In this document: positions 1-7,620 of the stretch, piece after piece
Numbering within the stretch: the first letter of the stretch is position 1
How the letters are laid out: each line of letters begins with the position of its first letter
NCBI GenBank assembly: GCA_019423265.1
Contig: JAHZBS010000018.1
Span: 1-21,281 of the forward strand
Direction of reading: 5' to 3'
Source of the DNA: Clostridiales bacterium
GTDB lineage: Bacteria; Bacillota_A; Clostridia; Lachnospirales; Bianqueaceae
DNA length: 21,281 bases
Translations under genes and position numbers: made by a program
Notes under the pieces: generated by a model
Databases searched by the model: none
Told to the model about the DNA's origin: nothing
What the model saw: the letters and a program-made list of their open reading frames with translations, nothing else

Positions 1-463
1 CCACACCGTTTAGCCCTTCCATAATGTCAATGTGGTAGGGGATTTCGAAATCTGGGACCGCAGGCTCCCCAAAGCGCTCCACCTCTACATTCTCCTGGTC
101 ATTCTTTCCGATGGGAACGGAGGGATCAATGATGTTGGGGATGACCAGCATTCGCTCCCGGATGGCAGCAGTCAGCTCATTCTCCAGCGTTTCCAGCGCC
201 TCCAGTTCGCTTGCGATGGAGGCCACTTCCGCCTTGGCGGCTTCCGCTTCCTCTTTTAATCCTTTTCCCATAAGGCCACCGATTTTTTTGCTGATGACTT
301 TGCGCTGATTGCGCAGTGTATCGCCTTTGGCCTTGGCCTCGCGGAACTGTTTGTCCATGGCCACCACCTCATCCACCAGCGGCAGCTTTTCGTCCTGAAA
401 TTTTTTCCGGATGTTGTCTTTGATCCGATCCGGGTCCGTCCGAAATAACATGATATCTAGCAT
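1..463 (-). CDS. serS: Seryl-tRNA synthetase, N-terminal part (3' end outside window)
   Basis: Charges tRNA-Ser with serine in the cytoplasm. Only the first ~154 codons are present; the gene runs off the left edge. The translation starts MLDIMLFRTDPDRIK and continues into the Lys/Glu/Ala-rich segment typical of the long antiparallel coiled-coil arm of SerRS (about residues 30-105), which grips the tRNA-Ser variable arm. It then reaches the family's LVIPNIIDPSVPIGKND segment that leads into the catalytic domain. Class II motifs 1-3 lie outside the window. The start is the ATG at 461-463, preceded by AAAAGGAGG about 7 bases upstream, and there is no competing start. It is preceded by a T-box leader, so expression should rise when uncharged tRNA-Ser accumulates. 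Identification is from recognised family sequence and is supported independently by the T-box. Confidence 0.95.
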   Translation of the reverse strand, partial: MLDIMLFRTDPDRIKDNIRKKFQDEKLPLVDEVVAMDKQFREAKAKGDTLRNQRKVISKKIGGLMGKGLKEEAEAAKAEVASIASELEALETLENELTAAIRERMLVIPNIIDPSVPIGKNDQENVEVERFGEPAVPDFEIPYHIDIMEGLNGV

Positions 464-494
464 AGTCTGCCTCCTTTTGTAGATCGGGGACAAT

Positions 495-535
495 AAAAAA
501 GAACCCTCTCCCCTATGTCCATGGGACGAAGATTC
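495..535 (-). terminator. Intrinsic terminator of the serS T-box
   Basis: On the minus strand GAATCTTCGTCCC (523-535) pairs with GGGGAGAGGGTTC (501-513), with G-U pairs and one mismatch, and is followed by six U (495-500). The 5' arm overlaps the end of the T-box element, so antiterminator and terminator are mutually exclusive, as expected for a transcription-attenuating T-box. Confidence 0.88.
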
Positions 536-717
536 CGCGTTGCCACCCAAATTACCGATTATGATCGGTCACTCGCCGGTACGATAAAGGATACCACCCT
601 TCCGGCTCGTCGCCGGCTGCTTGGAAAGTGGAAGGACAGACTCCGCCGCCGGTTTACACCCCACACCGGCTCTCTGAAGACCTTGTACTGTCGTAGCTCT
701 CCTCAATTGCTTTGAAT
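495..717 (-). ncRNA. T-box riboswitch leader of serS
   Basis: Uncharged-tRNA sensing leader in the serS 5' UTR. On the minus strand it contains the hallmark antiterminator T-box TGGGTGGCAACGCGG (535-549), followed by an intrinsic terminator. The upstream part has a GC-rich Stem I-like region with AGTA near its 5' side and the AGAGAGCCGG-type distal arm. A TCC serine triplet followed by A at 623-625 is a plausible specifier; a second TCC lies a few bases away, so the specifier is not settled. Known mechanism: uncharged tRNA pairs with the specifier and with the TGGC of the T-box, stabilising the antiterminator. Together with the promoter and a short AT-rich stretch, this leader explains the 449 bases without a gene between serS and the next coding region. 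Confidence 0.9.
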
Positions 718-723
718 GGTCTT

Positions 724-752
724 ATTATAGTATATTCTGCCGCGTTTTGCAA
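724..752 (-). promoter_or_regulatory. Promoter of the serS T-box transcript
   Basis: On the minus strand, -35 TTGCAA (747-752), a 17-base spacer, and a perfect -10 TATAAT (724-729). Transcription would begin around 717, immediately before the T-box Stem I. Confidence 0.8.
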
Positions 753-786
753 GCAATATTTTGTAAAGTAAGCTGCCGCCGTGAAA

Positions 787-805
787 GGGGCGAGCCATCC
801 GCCCC
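787..805. repeat. Short GC-rich inverted repeat between divergent transcripts
   Basis: GGGGCG (787-792) and CGCCCC (800-805) form a perfect 6-bp stem with a 7-base loop. No T-run follows immediately on either strand, so I do not call it a terminator. It lies between the serS promoter and the promoter of the next gene. Function unknown. Confidence 0.4.
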
Positions 806-852
806 ATGAACTTCCATTTTATCGACAAATTGTAGAAATAATTAACATAGTA

Positions 853-881
853 TTGAATATTTTCATAGATATTGATATACT
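853..881 (+). promoter_or_regulatory. Putative promoter of the YHYH/Ig-like protein gene
   Basis: -35-like TTGAAT (853-858), 17-base spacer, -10 TATACT (876-881), in a strongly AT-rich stretch 30-60 bases upstream of the start codon. The spacing is ideal, but AT-rich sequence makes chance matches common. Confidence 0.55.
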
Positions 882-912
882 TAATATGTTAATTATTATG
901 GGAGGTGGATAG

Positions 913-2262
913 ATGAGAAAGAAACTATGGCTGTGGGCAGCCATTCTATGTATGGCGGTGTTGATTCTGCCATGCCAGGTGATGGCGCATTCCGGAAGGA
1001 CGGATGCAAATGGAGGACACAGAGACAACCAAAACAAGAGCGGGCTTGGAAGCTACCATTATCATTGTGGAGGACATCCGGCCCACTTGCACCCAGACGG
1101 AGTCTGTCCTTACAGCAGCAGTGCGGCCACATCGGGCCAGACCCAACCGAAGGAGAAGGACACGATCAAAATCCATAACGCGCCGGCAGAGTTGAAAGTG
1201 GGCGATTCCCATCAACTGGAGTATACCATTACGTTTACGGATCAAGAGCAGGTCACAATCGGATCCAGCGATGAAAGCGTCGTCAAGGTCCAAGATAACA
1301 GGCTCCAAGCAGTGGGGGAGGGCGAGGCGACGATTACGGTTCAGTCGTACAACAATTCGCAGTCCTTCTCGATTCACGTTAAGGCGATTCCTGTGGAGGC
1401 AATACAGACAAATCAGGACACCGTGTCCCTGGAGGCGGGCCAAAAGTGTGCCATAGGCGCTAAGGTGGCGCCGGATACGGCCACATACAAAGACTTGGCA
1501 TATAGTTCGTCAGACGAGTCCGTGGCCACAGTGGACGGGGGCGGCACTGTAACGGCCATAGCCCCAGGAGAAGCAGAGATCGTCATAACGGCTCACGGCA
1601 ATGTGACGCTCTCCATACCGGTATCGGTCACAGAGGTCCGTCCCCAAGGCATTCTGACAAACAGAGACGTGTTCCAGATTGAGATCACAGAGGACGATGC
1701 CCTACAGGTTCAGATTGTACCTACGAATGCGGCCAATAAGGCTTACGAGATAGAATCTCTGGACCCATCCGTTGTTTTGATTGAGGATGGCACCCTTAAA
1801 CCACAGAAAGAGGGGGAAACGGTTTTGCGGATTACAACGTGGAATGATGTTGTAAAAGAGATCCCCGTATCGGTTTATCACATTCCCGCGGAATCAATCC
1901 AGATTGACGACCACTCGCAAAAGTATGTTTATGGCGGCCATATCGACATTGACGCGGTCCTTTCCCTGGAGACCGTATTGACACCGGGTACATGTACATA
2001 TAAGGAGGTCACATGGACTTCAGAGGAATCATCGGTTATCGAAATAAAGGATAATGTTCCCGTCATCCGTGGAACGGGGAAGACAACACTGACCGCTCAT
2101 GGACCGGATGGCACAAGCGATTCCATCACGGTCACAGTCATCGACTGGGGATTGCGGAAAGGTATCGCCGCCACCGGCGCAGGCGTTGTATGGATTATCG
2201 TAGTTACATTCAGCATACTGTATCTTAAAAAGCGCAGGGGGCGAAAAAAGCCAGCAAAATAG
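913..2262 (+). CDS. Secreted YHYH-motif protein with four Ig-like (Big2) repeats and C-terminal membrane anchor
   Basis: Surface protein of 449 residues, function not established. Residues 1-25 are a signal peptide (MRKK, hydrophobic core, ...QVMA), so the mature chain would begin at His26. Residues 26-67 form a His/Cys-rich module (HSGRTDANGGH..., then SYHYHCGGHPAHLHPDG and Cys65). It resembles the small YHYH / HSGRTD-type putative metal-binding domain found in secreted Firmicute proteins. A Ser/Thr/Gln linker follows, then about four Ig-like repeats (roughly 86-158, 159-241, 242-322, 323-408) with the Big2 pattern SSDESVVKV / SSDESVATV and G-x-A-x-I. A single transmembrane segment near residues 418-438 and a basic tail (KKRRGRKKPAK) act as anchor; no LPxTG-type motif is seen. 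The start is ATG 913, with GGGAGG at 900-905. It is a single-gene transcript closed by a terminator. A metal-binding or adhesive role is an inference. Confidence 0.85.
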   Translation: MRKKLWLWAAILCMAVLILPCQVMAHSGRTDANGGHRDNQNKSGLGSYHYHCGGHPAHLHPDGVCPYSSSAATSGQTQPKEKDTIKIHNAPAELKVGDSHQLEYTITFTDQEQVTIGSSDESVVKVQDNRLQAVGEGEATITVQSYNNSQSFSIHVKAIPVEAIQTNQDTVSLEAGQKCAIGAKVAPDTATYKDLAYSSSDESVATVDGGGTVTAIAPGEAEIVITAHGNVTLSIPVSVTEVRPQGILTNRDVFQIEITEDDALQVQIVPTNAANKAYEIESLDPSVVLIEDGTLKPQKEGETVLRITTWNDVVKEIPVSVYHIPAESIQIDDHSQKYVYGGHIDIDAVLSLETVLTPGTCTYKEVTWTSEESSVIEIKDNVPVIRGTGKTTLTAHGPDGTSDSITVTVIDWGLRKGIAATGAGVVWIIVVTFSILYLKKRRGRKKPAK

Positions 2263-2271
2263 GAAAAACAG

Positions 2272-2310
2272 AACCGATGAGCTATGAAAAAGACATGGCC
2301 CATCGGTTTT
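2272..2310. terminator. Bidirectional intrinsic terminator between convergent genes
   Basis: AACCGATG (2272-2279) pairs with CATCGGTT (2301-2308). The stem continues inward across one A-C mismatch with GCTATG/CATGGC and a 7-base loop. On the plus strand the stem ends in TTTTT. On the minus strand it is followed by CTGTTTTT, so it can also serve the convergent regulator gene. Confidence 0.85.
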
Positions 2311-2318
2311 TGGCGTGC

Positions 2319-2348
2319 CGTCCCCCTCGGCGCAATCGCCAGGGGACG
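2319..2348. repeat. Nested hairpin (inverted repeat) next to the terminator
   Basis: CGTCCCC (2319-2325) pairs with GGGGACG (2342-2348). Inside it GGCG (2329-2332) pairs with CGCC (2337-2340) around a CAAT tetraloop. It sits in the 3' UTR of the convergent regulator gene, directly past that gene's stop codon. There is no adjacent T-run on either strand, so on its own it is not a classical terminator. It may stabilise transcript ends. Confidence 0.5.
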
Positions 2349-2360
2349 CCAACTATGGTA

Positions 2361-3431
2361 TTATAGCAATTTATCAGCGTCAAGGATTGCTTGATCTAGA
2401 TATTCAGTAAATGCGGATCTTGCATATCGCAAATATGTAGGATTCAAACGATAATAAATTTCTGGCCCAGCTTTATGGGATTTTACAATGACGAATTCAT
2501 CCAATAAATCCACTACATATCGTGAAATAGAGGTGCGCGCAAGGTGCAAAATACGCGCCAGCTGCGATACGGTTAACTCTTGCTTCCGGAGTTCGTTTAT
2601 GATATCAACCTTGGTTGGATGCCCTAATGAATTCATGATGGATTTCATTGTGACATGCCTGTAACCGTCGAGAGCATGGGAAATAACATTGGCCCAATCA
2701 CATCCGATGGCAAAGAGATACTGCCTTCCCGTTGACTGATAAAATATGATGTACTGGTTAAGGTAGCATATGGAATACATCTGGTTTTTAAGATCAATTG
2801 CATGGAGATCGTCAAGATGCAGCAAGCCTTTATTGATAATACGCTGATTGTCCAACGAAGTAAATTCCTGAAAAACATTTTCTGTCTCTGCTTCAAATTT
2901 ATGATGGTAAGCTTGGATACACGGTATAAGCAGCTCTAAATATTCAATCGCGGCATTGACAACATCGCTGAAATGAAAGAACATCTGGGTATAGTATTTG
3001 ATTTCCACTGTCTCACTTAGGATAGCGACAGCTTTCATGACTGTTTCTCCCTCGGCTAGACATAATCTCTGCAATCCCCTATCATCAAAGTAGCTATCAA
3101 AATAATAGGCCATAATAAACTTCTTAAACTTAGATTTGTCATGGAGCAGGGAATATAAATCATCAATTGTACCGTGGAAATAGTCGAAGTATTTCTCTAA
3201 ATAGGCAGTCATAGCGCAACATCGGTGGCCATTATAATAAAATAAAGGAAATAGAGATTCAGGGGGATCGGGAACATGAGCTGTCGACCTAAAACTATTA
3301 TAATGAGATAAACGTGTTTGGTCGCTCATGTTATAAGGTGCATCATATTGGCCTAAGGCTTTCTTATTGAAAAAAGCAACGCTATAAAAGAATGCATCGA
3401 AAATTATCCCAACAGATTCATTTATCTTCAT
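2361..3431 (-). CDS. ArsR-type winged-helix transcriptional regulator with large N-terminal domain
   Basis: Predicted DNA-binding regulator of 356 residues. The recognisable part is C-terminal (about 264-330). It starts SIMNSLGHPTKVDIINEL, continues with the helix-turn-helix LTVSQLARILHLARTSISRY and ends with a wing (VKSHKAGPEIYYRLN). This matches the ArsR/SmtB fold, where removal or modification of a ligand on the remainder of the protein changes DNA binding. The ~260-residue N-terminal part, rich in Tyr/Phe/His, is not recognised and no classical metal-binding motif is evident. The start chosen is ATG 3429-3431 with GGAGGAGA at 3436-3443; an in-frame extension upstream lacks an RBS. The gene is visibly AT-rich and uses A/T-ending codons more than its neighbours, which hints at transfer. 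It is divergent from kdp; whether it regulates kdp is unknown. Confidence 0.8.
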   Translation of the reverse strand: MKINESVGIIFDAFFYSVAFFNKKALGQYDAPYNMSDQTRLSHYNSFRSTAHVPDPPESLFPLFYYNGHRCCAMTAYLEKYFDYFHGTIDDLYSLLHDKSKFKKFIMAYYFDSYFDDRGLQRLCLAEGETVMKAVAILSETVEIKYYTQMFFHFSDVVNAAIEYLELLIPCIQAYHHKFEAETENVFQEFTSLDNQRIINKGLLHLDDLHAIDLKNQMYSICYLNQYIIFYQSTGRQYLFAIGCDWANVISHALDGYRHVTMKSIMNSLGHPTKVDIINELRKQELTVSQLARILHLARTSISRYVVDLLDEFVIVKSHKAGPEIYYRLNPTYLRYARSAFTEYLDQAILDADKLL

Positions 3432-3521
3432 GTTTTCTCCTCCAATCCACATAATTATATATAGGTTACCACAATAAAATAAACAATACAAGTACAAGAT
3501 TCTTTACATTTTTCTTTGTGG

Positions 3522-3531
3522 TGACATGTCA
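3522..3531. promoter_or_regulatory. Perfect palindrome TGACATGTCA in the divergent regulator/kdp intergenic region
   Basis: A 10-base perfect palindrome lies about 90 bases upstream of the regulator start and 134 bases upstream of kdpF. Dimeric winged-helix regulators and response regulators bind symmetric sites, so it is a candidate operator. This is by position and symmetry only. Confidence 0.35.
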
Positions 3532-3535
3532 GCGT

Positions 3536-3594
3536 CAATCAGTCCTCTTAGCACAATCTTAATATCCCGGGGCAGCATCCTAACACCAATCTTA
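3536..3594 (+). repeat. CAATC(TTA) direct repeats upstream of kdp
   Basis: CAATC occurs at 3536-3540, CAATCTTA at 3554-3561 and CAATCTTA at 3587-3594. The two 8-base copies are 33 bases apart, near three helical turns. Response regulators of the OmpR/KdpE class bind tandem direct repeats, so these are candidate KdpE sites. No convincing -35/-10 pair was found nearby; TAATAT at 3560-3565 is the best -10-like element. The assignment is speculative. Confidence 0.3.
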
Positions 3595-3628
3595 CTACCT
3601 TCGTGCTACACTCGTATGCGTAAAAAGA

Positions 3629-3648
3629 AAGGCCGCAGGAAGGGCCTT
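3629..3648 (+). other. Leader hairpin just upstream of the kdpF RBS
   Basis: AAGGCC (3629-3634) pairs with GGCCTT (3643-3648) with an 8-base loop, ending 2 bases before the GAGGAGGG ribosome binding site (3651-3658). There is no T-run, so it is not a terminator. It could influence translation initiation or mRNA stability. I did not find motifs of the c-di-AMP (ydaO) riboswitch here. Confidence 0.4.
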
Positions 3649-3664
3649 AAGAGGAGGGACAACA

Positions 3665-3757
3665 ATGGAGGTCGTAACCGGTATCGTCGGCGTCATAGCA
3701 ATGCTGGCACTGGTTTATCTGGGATATGTTCTGTTAAAAGGAGATGGCAGGGGATGA
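3665..3757 (+). CDS. kdpF: KdpF, small membrane subunit of the K+-transporting ATPase
   Basis: A 30-residue single-span peptide, MEVVTGIVGVIAMLALVYLG then [10 protein letters not shown]. Length, hydrophobic helix and position directly before kdpA all fit KdpF, which stabilises the KdpABC complex by packing against KdpA in the membrane. The start ATG 3665 has a strong RBS GAGGAGGG at 3651-3658. Its stop overlaps the kdpA start (ATGA at 3754-3757), implying translational coupling. Confidence 0.88.
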   Translation: MEVVTGIVGVIAMLALVYLGYVLLKGDGRG

Positions 3758-5490
3758 ACAGCATTGTACAGTATGGACTCTATATTGCCATCCCTGTGCT
3801 GTTGGCGATCCCCCTCGGGGAATACATGGCACACATTATGAGGGGGGAGAGGGTATTTCTATCCAAGGTCTTGGCGCCCTGTGAGAGAGGGATCTACCGG
3901 CTTCTGCGCATTCAAAAAGAAGAAGATATGGGGTGGAAAAAATACGCAGGTTGCGCGCTGCTCTTCAGCGCCGTATGCCTAGTCGTGTTGATGATCCTGC
4001 ACCGAATCCAAAACCTTCTTCCTCTGAATCCGGAGGGATTGCCCGGAACATCCTGGCATCTGGCGTTCAACACGGCAGTCAGTTTTGTGACCAACACCAA
4101 CTGGCAAGCGTATTCAGGGGAGACCACCCTTAGCTATTTCACACAGATGATGGGTTTGACGGTACAGAATTTTGTATCGGCCGCCATGGGAATTGCCACA
4201 CTCTTTGCCCTGATCCGCGGGTTCACCCGCGTGGAGCAAAAGGGGATCGGTAACTTCTGGACAGATATGACGCGCATTATCCTTTACATCCTCATTCCCC
4301 TATCCATCCTGGTATCGCTGGCGATTATTTCCCAGGGGGTTGTCCAAAATTTTGCGCCCTATGAGACAGTAACCTTGGTGGAGCCCATTGTGCTGGAGGA
4401 CGGAACGCAGGTTGCGCAGCAAATCGTGCCTATGGGACCGGCGGCTAGCCAGATTGCCATCAAACAGCTGGGAACCAACGGCGGCGGATTCTTTGGCGTG
4501 AACTCAGCCCACCCCTTTGAGAATCCAACTCCGCTGTCCAACCTCATTGAGATGGTCGCCATCCTGGTGATCCCAGCGGCGCTCTGCTTTACCTTCGGAA
4601 AAGGTGTCAACGACAAGAAGCAAGGAGTCGCCATATTCTTGGCCATGATGATCATAATACTTGGGGCTTTGACTGTCACAGCGGTCCAGGAGCAAGGGGG
4701 TACGGCCCAGCTGGAGCAGGATGGTGCGGTGGATGTCCGCGGGGAGACTGGAGCTGGCGGCAATATGGAGGGAAAAGAGACTCGGTTTGGCATCCCTTCG
4801 TCCGTCACATGGACGATCTTTACCACTTCGGCGTCCAACGGGGCTGTCAACTCCATGCTCGACAGCTATACCCCCATAGGCGGGATGATCCCGCTGCTCA
4901 TGATGGAACTGGGGGAGGTGGTCTTTGGAGGCGCCGGCTGCGGACTGTATGGCATGTTGGCTTTTGCGATTCTTACAGTCTTCATCGCAGGCCTCATGGT
5001 TGGGCGGACACCGGAATATCTGGGGAAAAAGATAGAGCCCTATGAAATGCGAATGGCAATGCTGATCTGTCTGGCCGCGCCGGTTGCGATTCTGACGGGA
5101 AGCGGAATTGCCGCTGTCCTGCCGCAGACGGCTCAAAATCTGACCAACAGCGGGGCTCATGGCTTCACCGAAATGCTGTACGCCTATTCATCCGCCGGTG
5201 CAAACAATGGATCCGCCTTCGCCGGCTTTAATGCGAACACACCATTCTTCAATGTTTCGCTGGGAGTGAGCATGTTGTTTGTGCGATTTGTCCCCATGGT
5301 CGCAGCTTTAGCCATCGCCGGGAGCATGGCCCAAAAGAAAAAAGTAGCGGTTAGCGCCGGTGTGCTTTCCACAAGCAACGCTATGTTTATCGGCCTTTTG
5401 ATTGGCATCGTACTTCTGGTGGGAGCGCTGAGTTTCTTCCCGGCGCTGTCCCTAGGCCCCATCGCAGAATTTGTCCAGGGGATGGCGTAG
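3754..5490 (+). CDS. kdpA: KdpA, K+-translocating subunit of the high-affinity Kdp ATPase
   Basis: Multi-span membrane subunit of 578 residues (E. coli KdpA is 557). It binds and conducts K+ and is evolutionarily related to K+ channels. The four pore-loop signatures are present: [10 protein letters not shown] (from ~Asn114), [20 protein letters not shown] (from ~240), [10 protein letters not shown] (from ~359) and [11 protein letters not shown] (to ~489). Each carries a Gly-containing selectivity-filter turn. The C-terminus ends in a hydrophobic helix, and the typical ~10 spans are visible as hydrophobic stretches. The start ATG 3754 follows AAAAGGAG (3736-3743) and overlaps the kdpF stop. 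An in-frame extension back to 3526 is rejected because it is basic, lacks an RBS and would cover kdpF. It is followed by kdpB in the same operon. Confidence 0.97.
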   Translation: MNSIVQYGLYIAIPVLLAIPLGEYMAHIMRGERVFLSKVLAPCERGIYRLLRIQKEEDMGWKKYAGCALLFSAVCLVVLMILHRIQNLLPLNPEGLPGTSWHLAFNTAVSFVTNTNWQAYSGETTLSYFTQMMGLTVQNFVSAAMGIATLFALIRGFTRVEQKGIGNFWTDMTRIILYILIPLSILVSLAIISQGVVQNFAPYETVTLVEPIVLEDGTQVAQQIVPMGPAASQIAIKQLGTNGGGFFGVNSAHPFENPTPLSNLIEMVAILVIPAALCFTFGKGVNDKKQGVAIFLAMMIIILGALTVTAVQEQGGTAQLEQDGAVDVRGETGAGGNMEGKETRFGIPSSVTWTIFTTSASNGAVNSMLDSYTPIGGMIPLLMMELGEVVFGGAGCGLYGMLAFAILTVFIAGLMVGRTPEYLGKKIEPYEMRMAMLICLAAPVAILTGSGIAAVLPQTAQNLTNSGAHGFTEMLYAYSSAGANNGSAFAGFNANTPFFNVSLGVSMLFVRFVPMVAALAIAGSMAQKKKVAVSAGVLSTSNAMFIGLLIGIVLLVGALSFFPALSLGPIAEFVQGMA

Positions 5491-5521
5491 CGGTATGCAA
5501 TTGAATGAAAGGGTGAGTCAG

Positions 5522-7591
5522 ATGCAAGAAAAATCAAAGTCAGCCTCTGCCGGGGGAACCATGATGGCAAGAGCCGTGAAGGATGCTTTTCTGAAACTGG
5601 CGCCGAGAGCGCAGGCTAAGAATCCCGTCATGTTGTTGGTTTATATATCCGCCATTTTGACCACGGGTTTATTTTTCCTTTCGCTGTTCGGCATTCGGGA
5701 TCAACGGCCGGGATATACCATTGGGATCGCGGTCGTGCTATGGTTCACCGTTCTCTTCGCCAACTTTGCGGAGGCTATCGCCGAGGGGCGCGGGAAGGCG
5801 CAGGCGGATGCGCTCCGCGCGGCAAAGCGCCATGTGGAGGCCCACAAGATCCCATCGGCGGAGCAGAAGGACGCCATCACCGTGATTCCCTCCGCGAAGC
5901 TAAAGAAGGGCGACATTGTCATCGTCAAATCGGGGGAACAGGTGCCCGGCGACGGCGAGGTGATCGAGGGAGCGGCCTCCGTGGATGAAAGCGCCATCAC
6001 AGGGGAATCCGCCCCTGTGGTACGAGAGAGCGGCGGCGACCGGAGCGCGGTGACCGGCGGCACTACGGTCATTTCCGACTGGCTGGTTATTCAGATTACC
6101 AGCGAGGCCGGCGAAAGCTTTTTGGATAAGATGATCGCCATGGTGGAGGGGGCGGCAAGGAAAAAAACGCCCAGCGAAATGGCCCTGCAAATCCTCCTGG
6201 TAGCCCTGTCCATCATCTTTGTGCTGGTGACCGTATCCCTCTTTACCTATTCCGACTTCTCCGCCAAACAGGCCGGCATGGCGAATCCTAGCTCCGTCAC
6301 ATCTCTGGTGGCTCTGCTGGTTTGCCTGGCGCCCACCACCATCGGAGCCCTGTTGTCCGCCATCGGGATCGCGGGGATGAGCAGACTGAATCAGGCCAAC
6401 GTCCTCGCCATGAGCGGCCGCGCCATTGAGGCGGCCGGCGACGTGGATATCCTGTTGCTGGACAAAACAGGGACGATCACCCTCGGCAACCGGCAGGCGT
6501 CAGAATTTATTCCCGTGGACGGTGTTAGCCCGGAGGAACTGGCAGATGCGGCACAGCTTTCGTCGCTGGCGGACGAGACGCCCGAGGGGCGCAGCATCGT
6601 AGTGCTGGCAAAGGAAAAGTTTGGGATCCGCGGCCGCTCCATAAGCGACCTGAATATGGAATTTATTCCGTTCACCGCCAAAACCCGGATGAGCGGCGTC
6701 AACTACAACGGGAACGAAATCCGCAAGGGGGCTGCGGACGCCATTGGGGCGTATGTAGCGGAACAGGGCGAAACCTTCAGCCCACAGTGTGAGGAAGTGG
6801 TGAGGACCATAGCCAACCAAGGAGGAACCCCTCTTGTGGTGGCAAAAAATCACAAACTGCTAGGCGTCATCTATCTCAAAGATATTATCAAGCAGGGGGT
6901 CAAAGAAAAATTTGCAGACCTGCGGAAGATGGGAATCAAGACCATCATGATCACGGGGGATAATCCACTGACGGCCGCGGCCATTGCGGCGGAAGCCGGG
7001 GTCGATGACTTTTTGGCGGAAGCCACGCCGGAGGGAAAGCTGAAGCTCATCCGGGACTATCAAGCCAAAGGGCATTTGGTCGCCATGACCGGAGATGGGA
7101 CCAACGACGCGCCAGCCCTGGCGCAAGCGGATGTGGCGGTGGCGATGAACAGTGGCACTCAGGCGGCAAAAGAGGCAGGCAATATGGTGGATTTGGATTC
7201 GTCGCCCACAAAGCTGATCGATATCGTTCGGATCGGAAAGCAGCTTTTAATGACAAGGGGGAGCTTGACTACCTTTAGCATCGCCAACGATGTGGCAAAG
7301 TACTTTGCGATTATTCCGGCGCTGTTTATGGCCGTGTATCCGGGCTTATCTGCCCTGAACATTATGGGCCTCCACAGCGCCGAGAGCGCCATCTTTTCCG
7401 CCGTTATCTATAACGCGCTGATCATTGTCGCTCTGATTCCCCTTGCCCTGAGAGGTGTTAAATACCGGGAGGTTCCCGCCGGCAAATTGCTTTCGCGAAA
7501 TCTTTTAGTCTACGGGGCTGGAGGTCTGGCGATTCCCTTTATCGCCATCAAGCTGATCGATAGGATCCTAGTGGGGTTCGGGCTTTTTTAA
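5522..7591 (+). CDS. kdpB: KdpB, catalytic P-type ATPase subunit of the Kdp complex
   Basis: Hydrolyses ATP to drive K+ import through KdpA. It has 689 residues from this start (E. coli 682). P-type hallmarks are intact: the actuator TGES (160-163) and the phosphorylation motif DKTGTIT with the phospho-accepting Asp314. The nucleotide-binding FTAKTRMSG and KGA segments are present, as are [14 protein letters not shown] and the hinge [20 protein letters not shown] (from Gly524). Membrane helices flank the cytosolic domains, and the C-terminal three-helix block is complete. Start ATG 5522 is preferred because AAGGGTGA lies 6-7 bases upstream. ATG 5495 is an alternative (nine residues longer, weaker RBS). 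It lies 31 bases after kdpA. Confidence 0.97.
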   Translation: MQEKSKSASAGGTMMARAVKDAFLKLAPRAQAKNPVMLLVYISAILTTGLFFLSLFGIRDQRPGYTIGIAVVLWFTVLFANFAEAIAEGRGKAQADALRAAKRHVEAHKIPSAEQKDAITVIPSAKLKKGDIVIVKSGEQVPGDGEVIEGAASVDESAITGESAPVVRESGGDRSAVTGGTTVISDWLVIQITSEAGESFLDKMIAMVEGAARKKTPSEMALQILLVALSIIFVLVTVSLFTYSDFSAKQAGMANPSSVTSLVALLVCLAPTTIGALLSAIGIAGMSRLNQANVLAMSGRAIEAAGDVDILLLDKTGTITLGNRQASEFIPVDGVSPEELADAAQLSSLADETPEGRSIVVLAKEKFGIRGRSISDLNMEFIPFTAKTRMSGVNYNGNEIRKGAADAIGAYVAEQGETFSPQCEEVVRTIANQGGTPLVVAKNHKLLGVIYLKDIIKQGVKEKFADLRKMGIKTIMITGDNPLTAAAIAAEAGVDDFLAEATPEGKLKLIRDYQAKGHLVAMTGDGTNDAPALAQADVAVAMNSGTQAAKEAGNMVDLDSSPTKLIDIVRIGKQLLMTRGSLTTFSIANDVAKYFAIIPALFMAVYPGLSALNIMGLHSAESAIFSAVIYNALIIVALIPLALRGVKYREVPAGKLLSRNLLVYGAGGLAIPFIAIKLIDRILVGFGLF

Positions 7592-7620
7592 CCTGTTTAC
7601 GCAAAAGGAAGGTGATCGAA

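Noticed and set aside
515..715. 66-codon open frame in the serS leader
   Set aside because: It lies wholly in the T-box riboswitch on the opposite strand, has no RBS and no recognisable protein features.
787..805. Intrinsic terminator between serS and the YHYH gene
   Set aside because: Stem is only 6 bp and no T-run follows on either strand; kept as an inverted repeat only.
946..1443. Long antisense frames inside coding regions (also 4359-4856, 4504-5160, 9652-10077, 10290-10811, 19747-20547)
   Set aside because: They are opposite-strand shadows of well-supported genes; they lack RBSs and family similarity and arise from codon-position bias.
3498..3664. c-di-AMP (ydaO-type) or other riboswitch upstream of kdp
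   Set aside because: Looked for because some Firmicute K+ genes have one; the region is too short and lacks the expected conserved blocks and any terminator.
3526..3753. In-frame N-terminal extension of kdpA
   Set aside because: It is basic and low in similarity to any KdpA, has no RBS, overlaps kdpF in another frame, and the RBS-supported ATG at 3754 gives the usual N-terminus.
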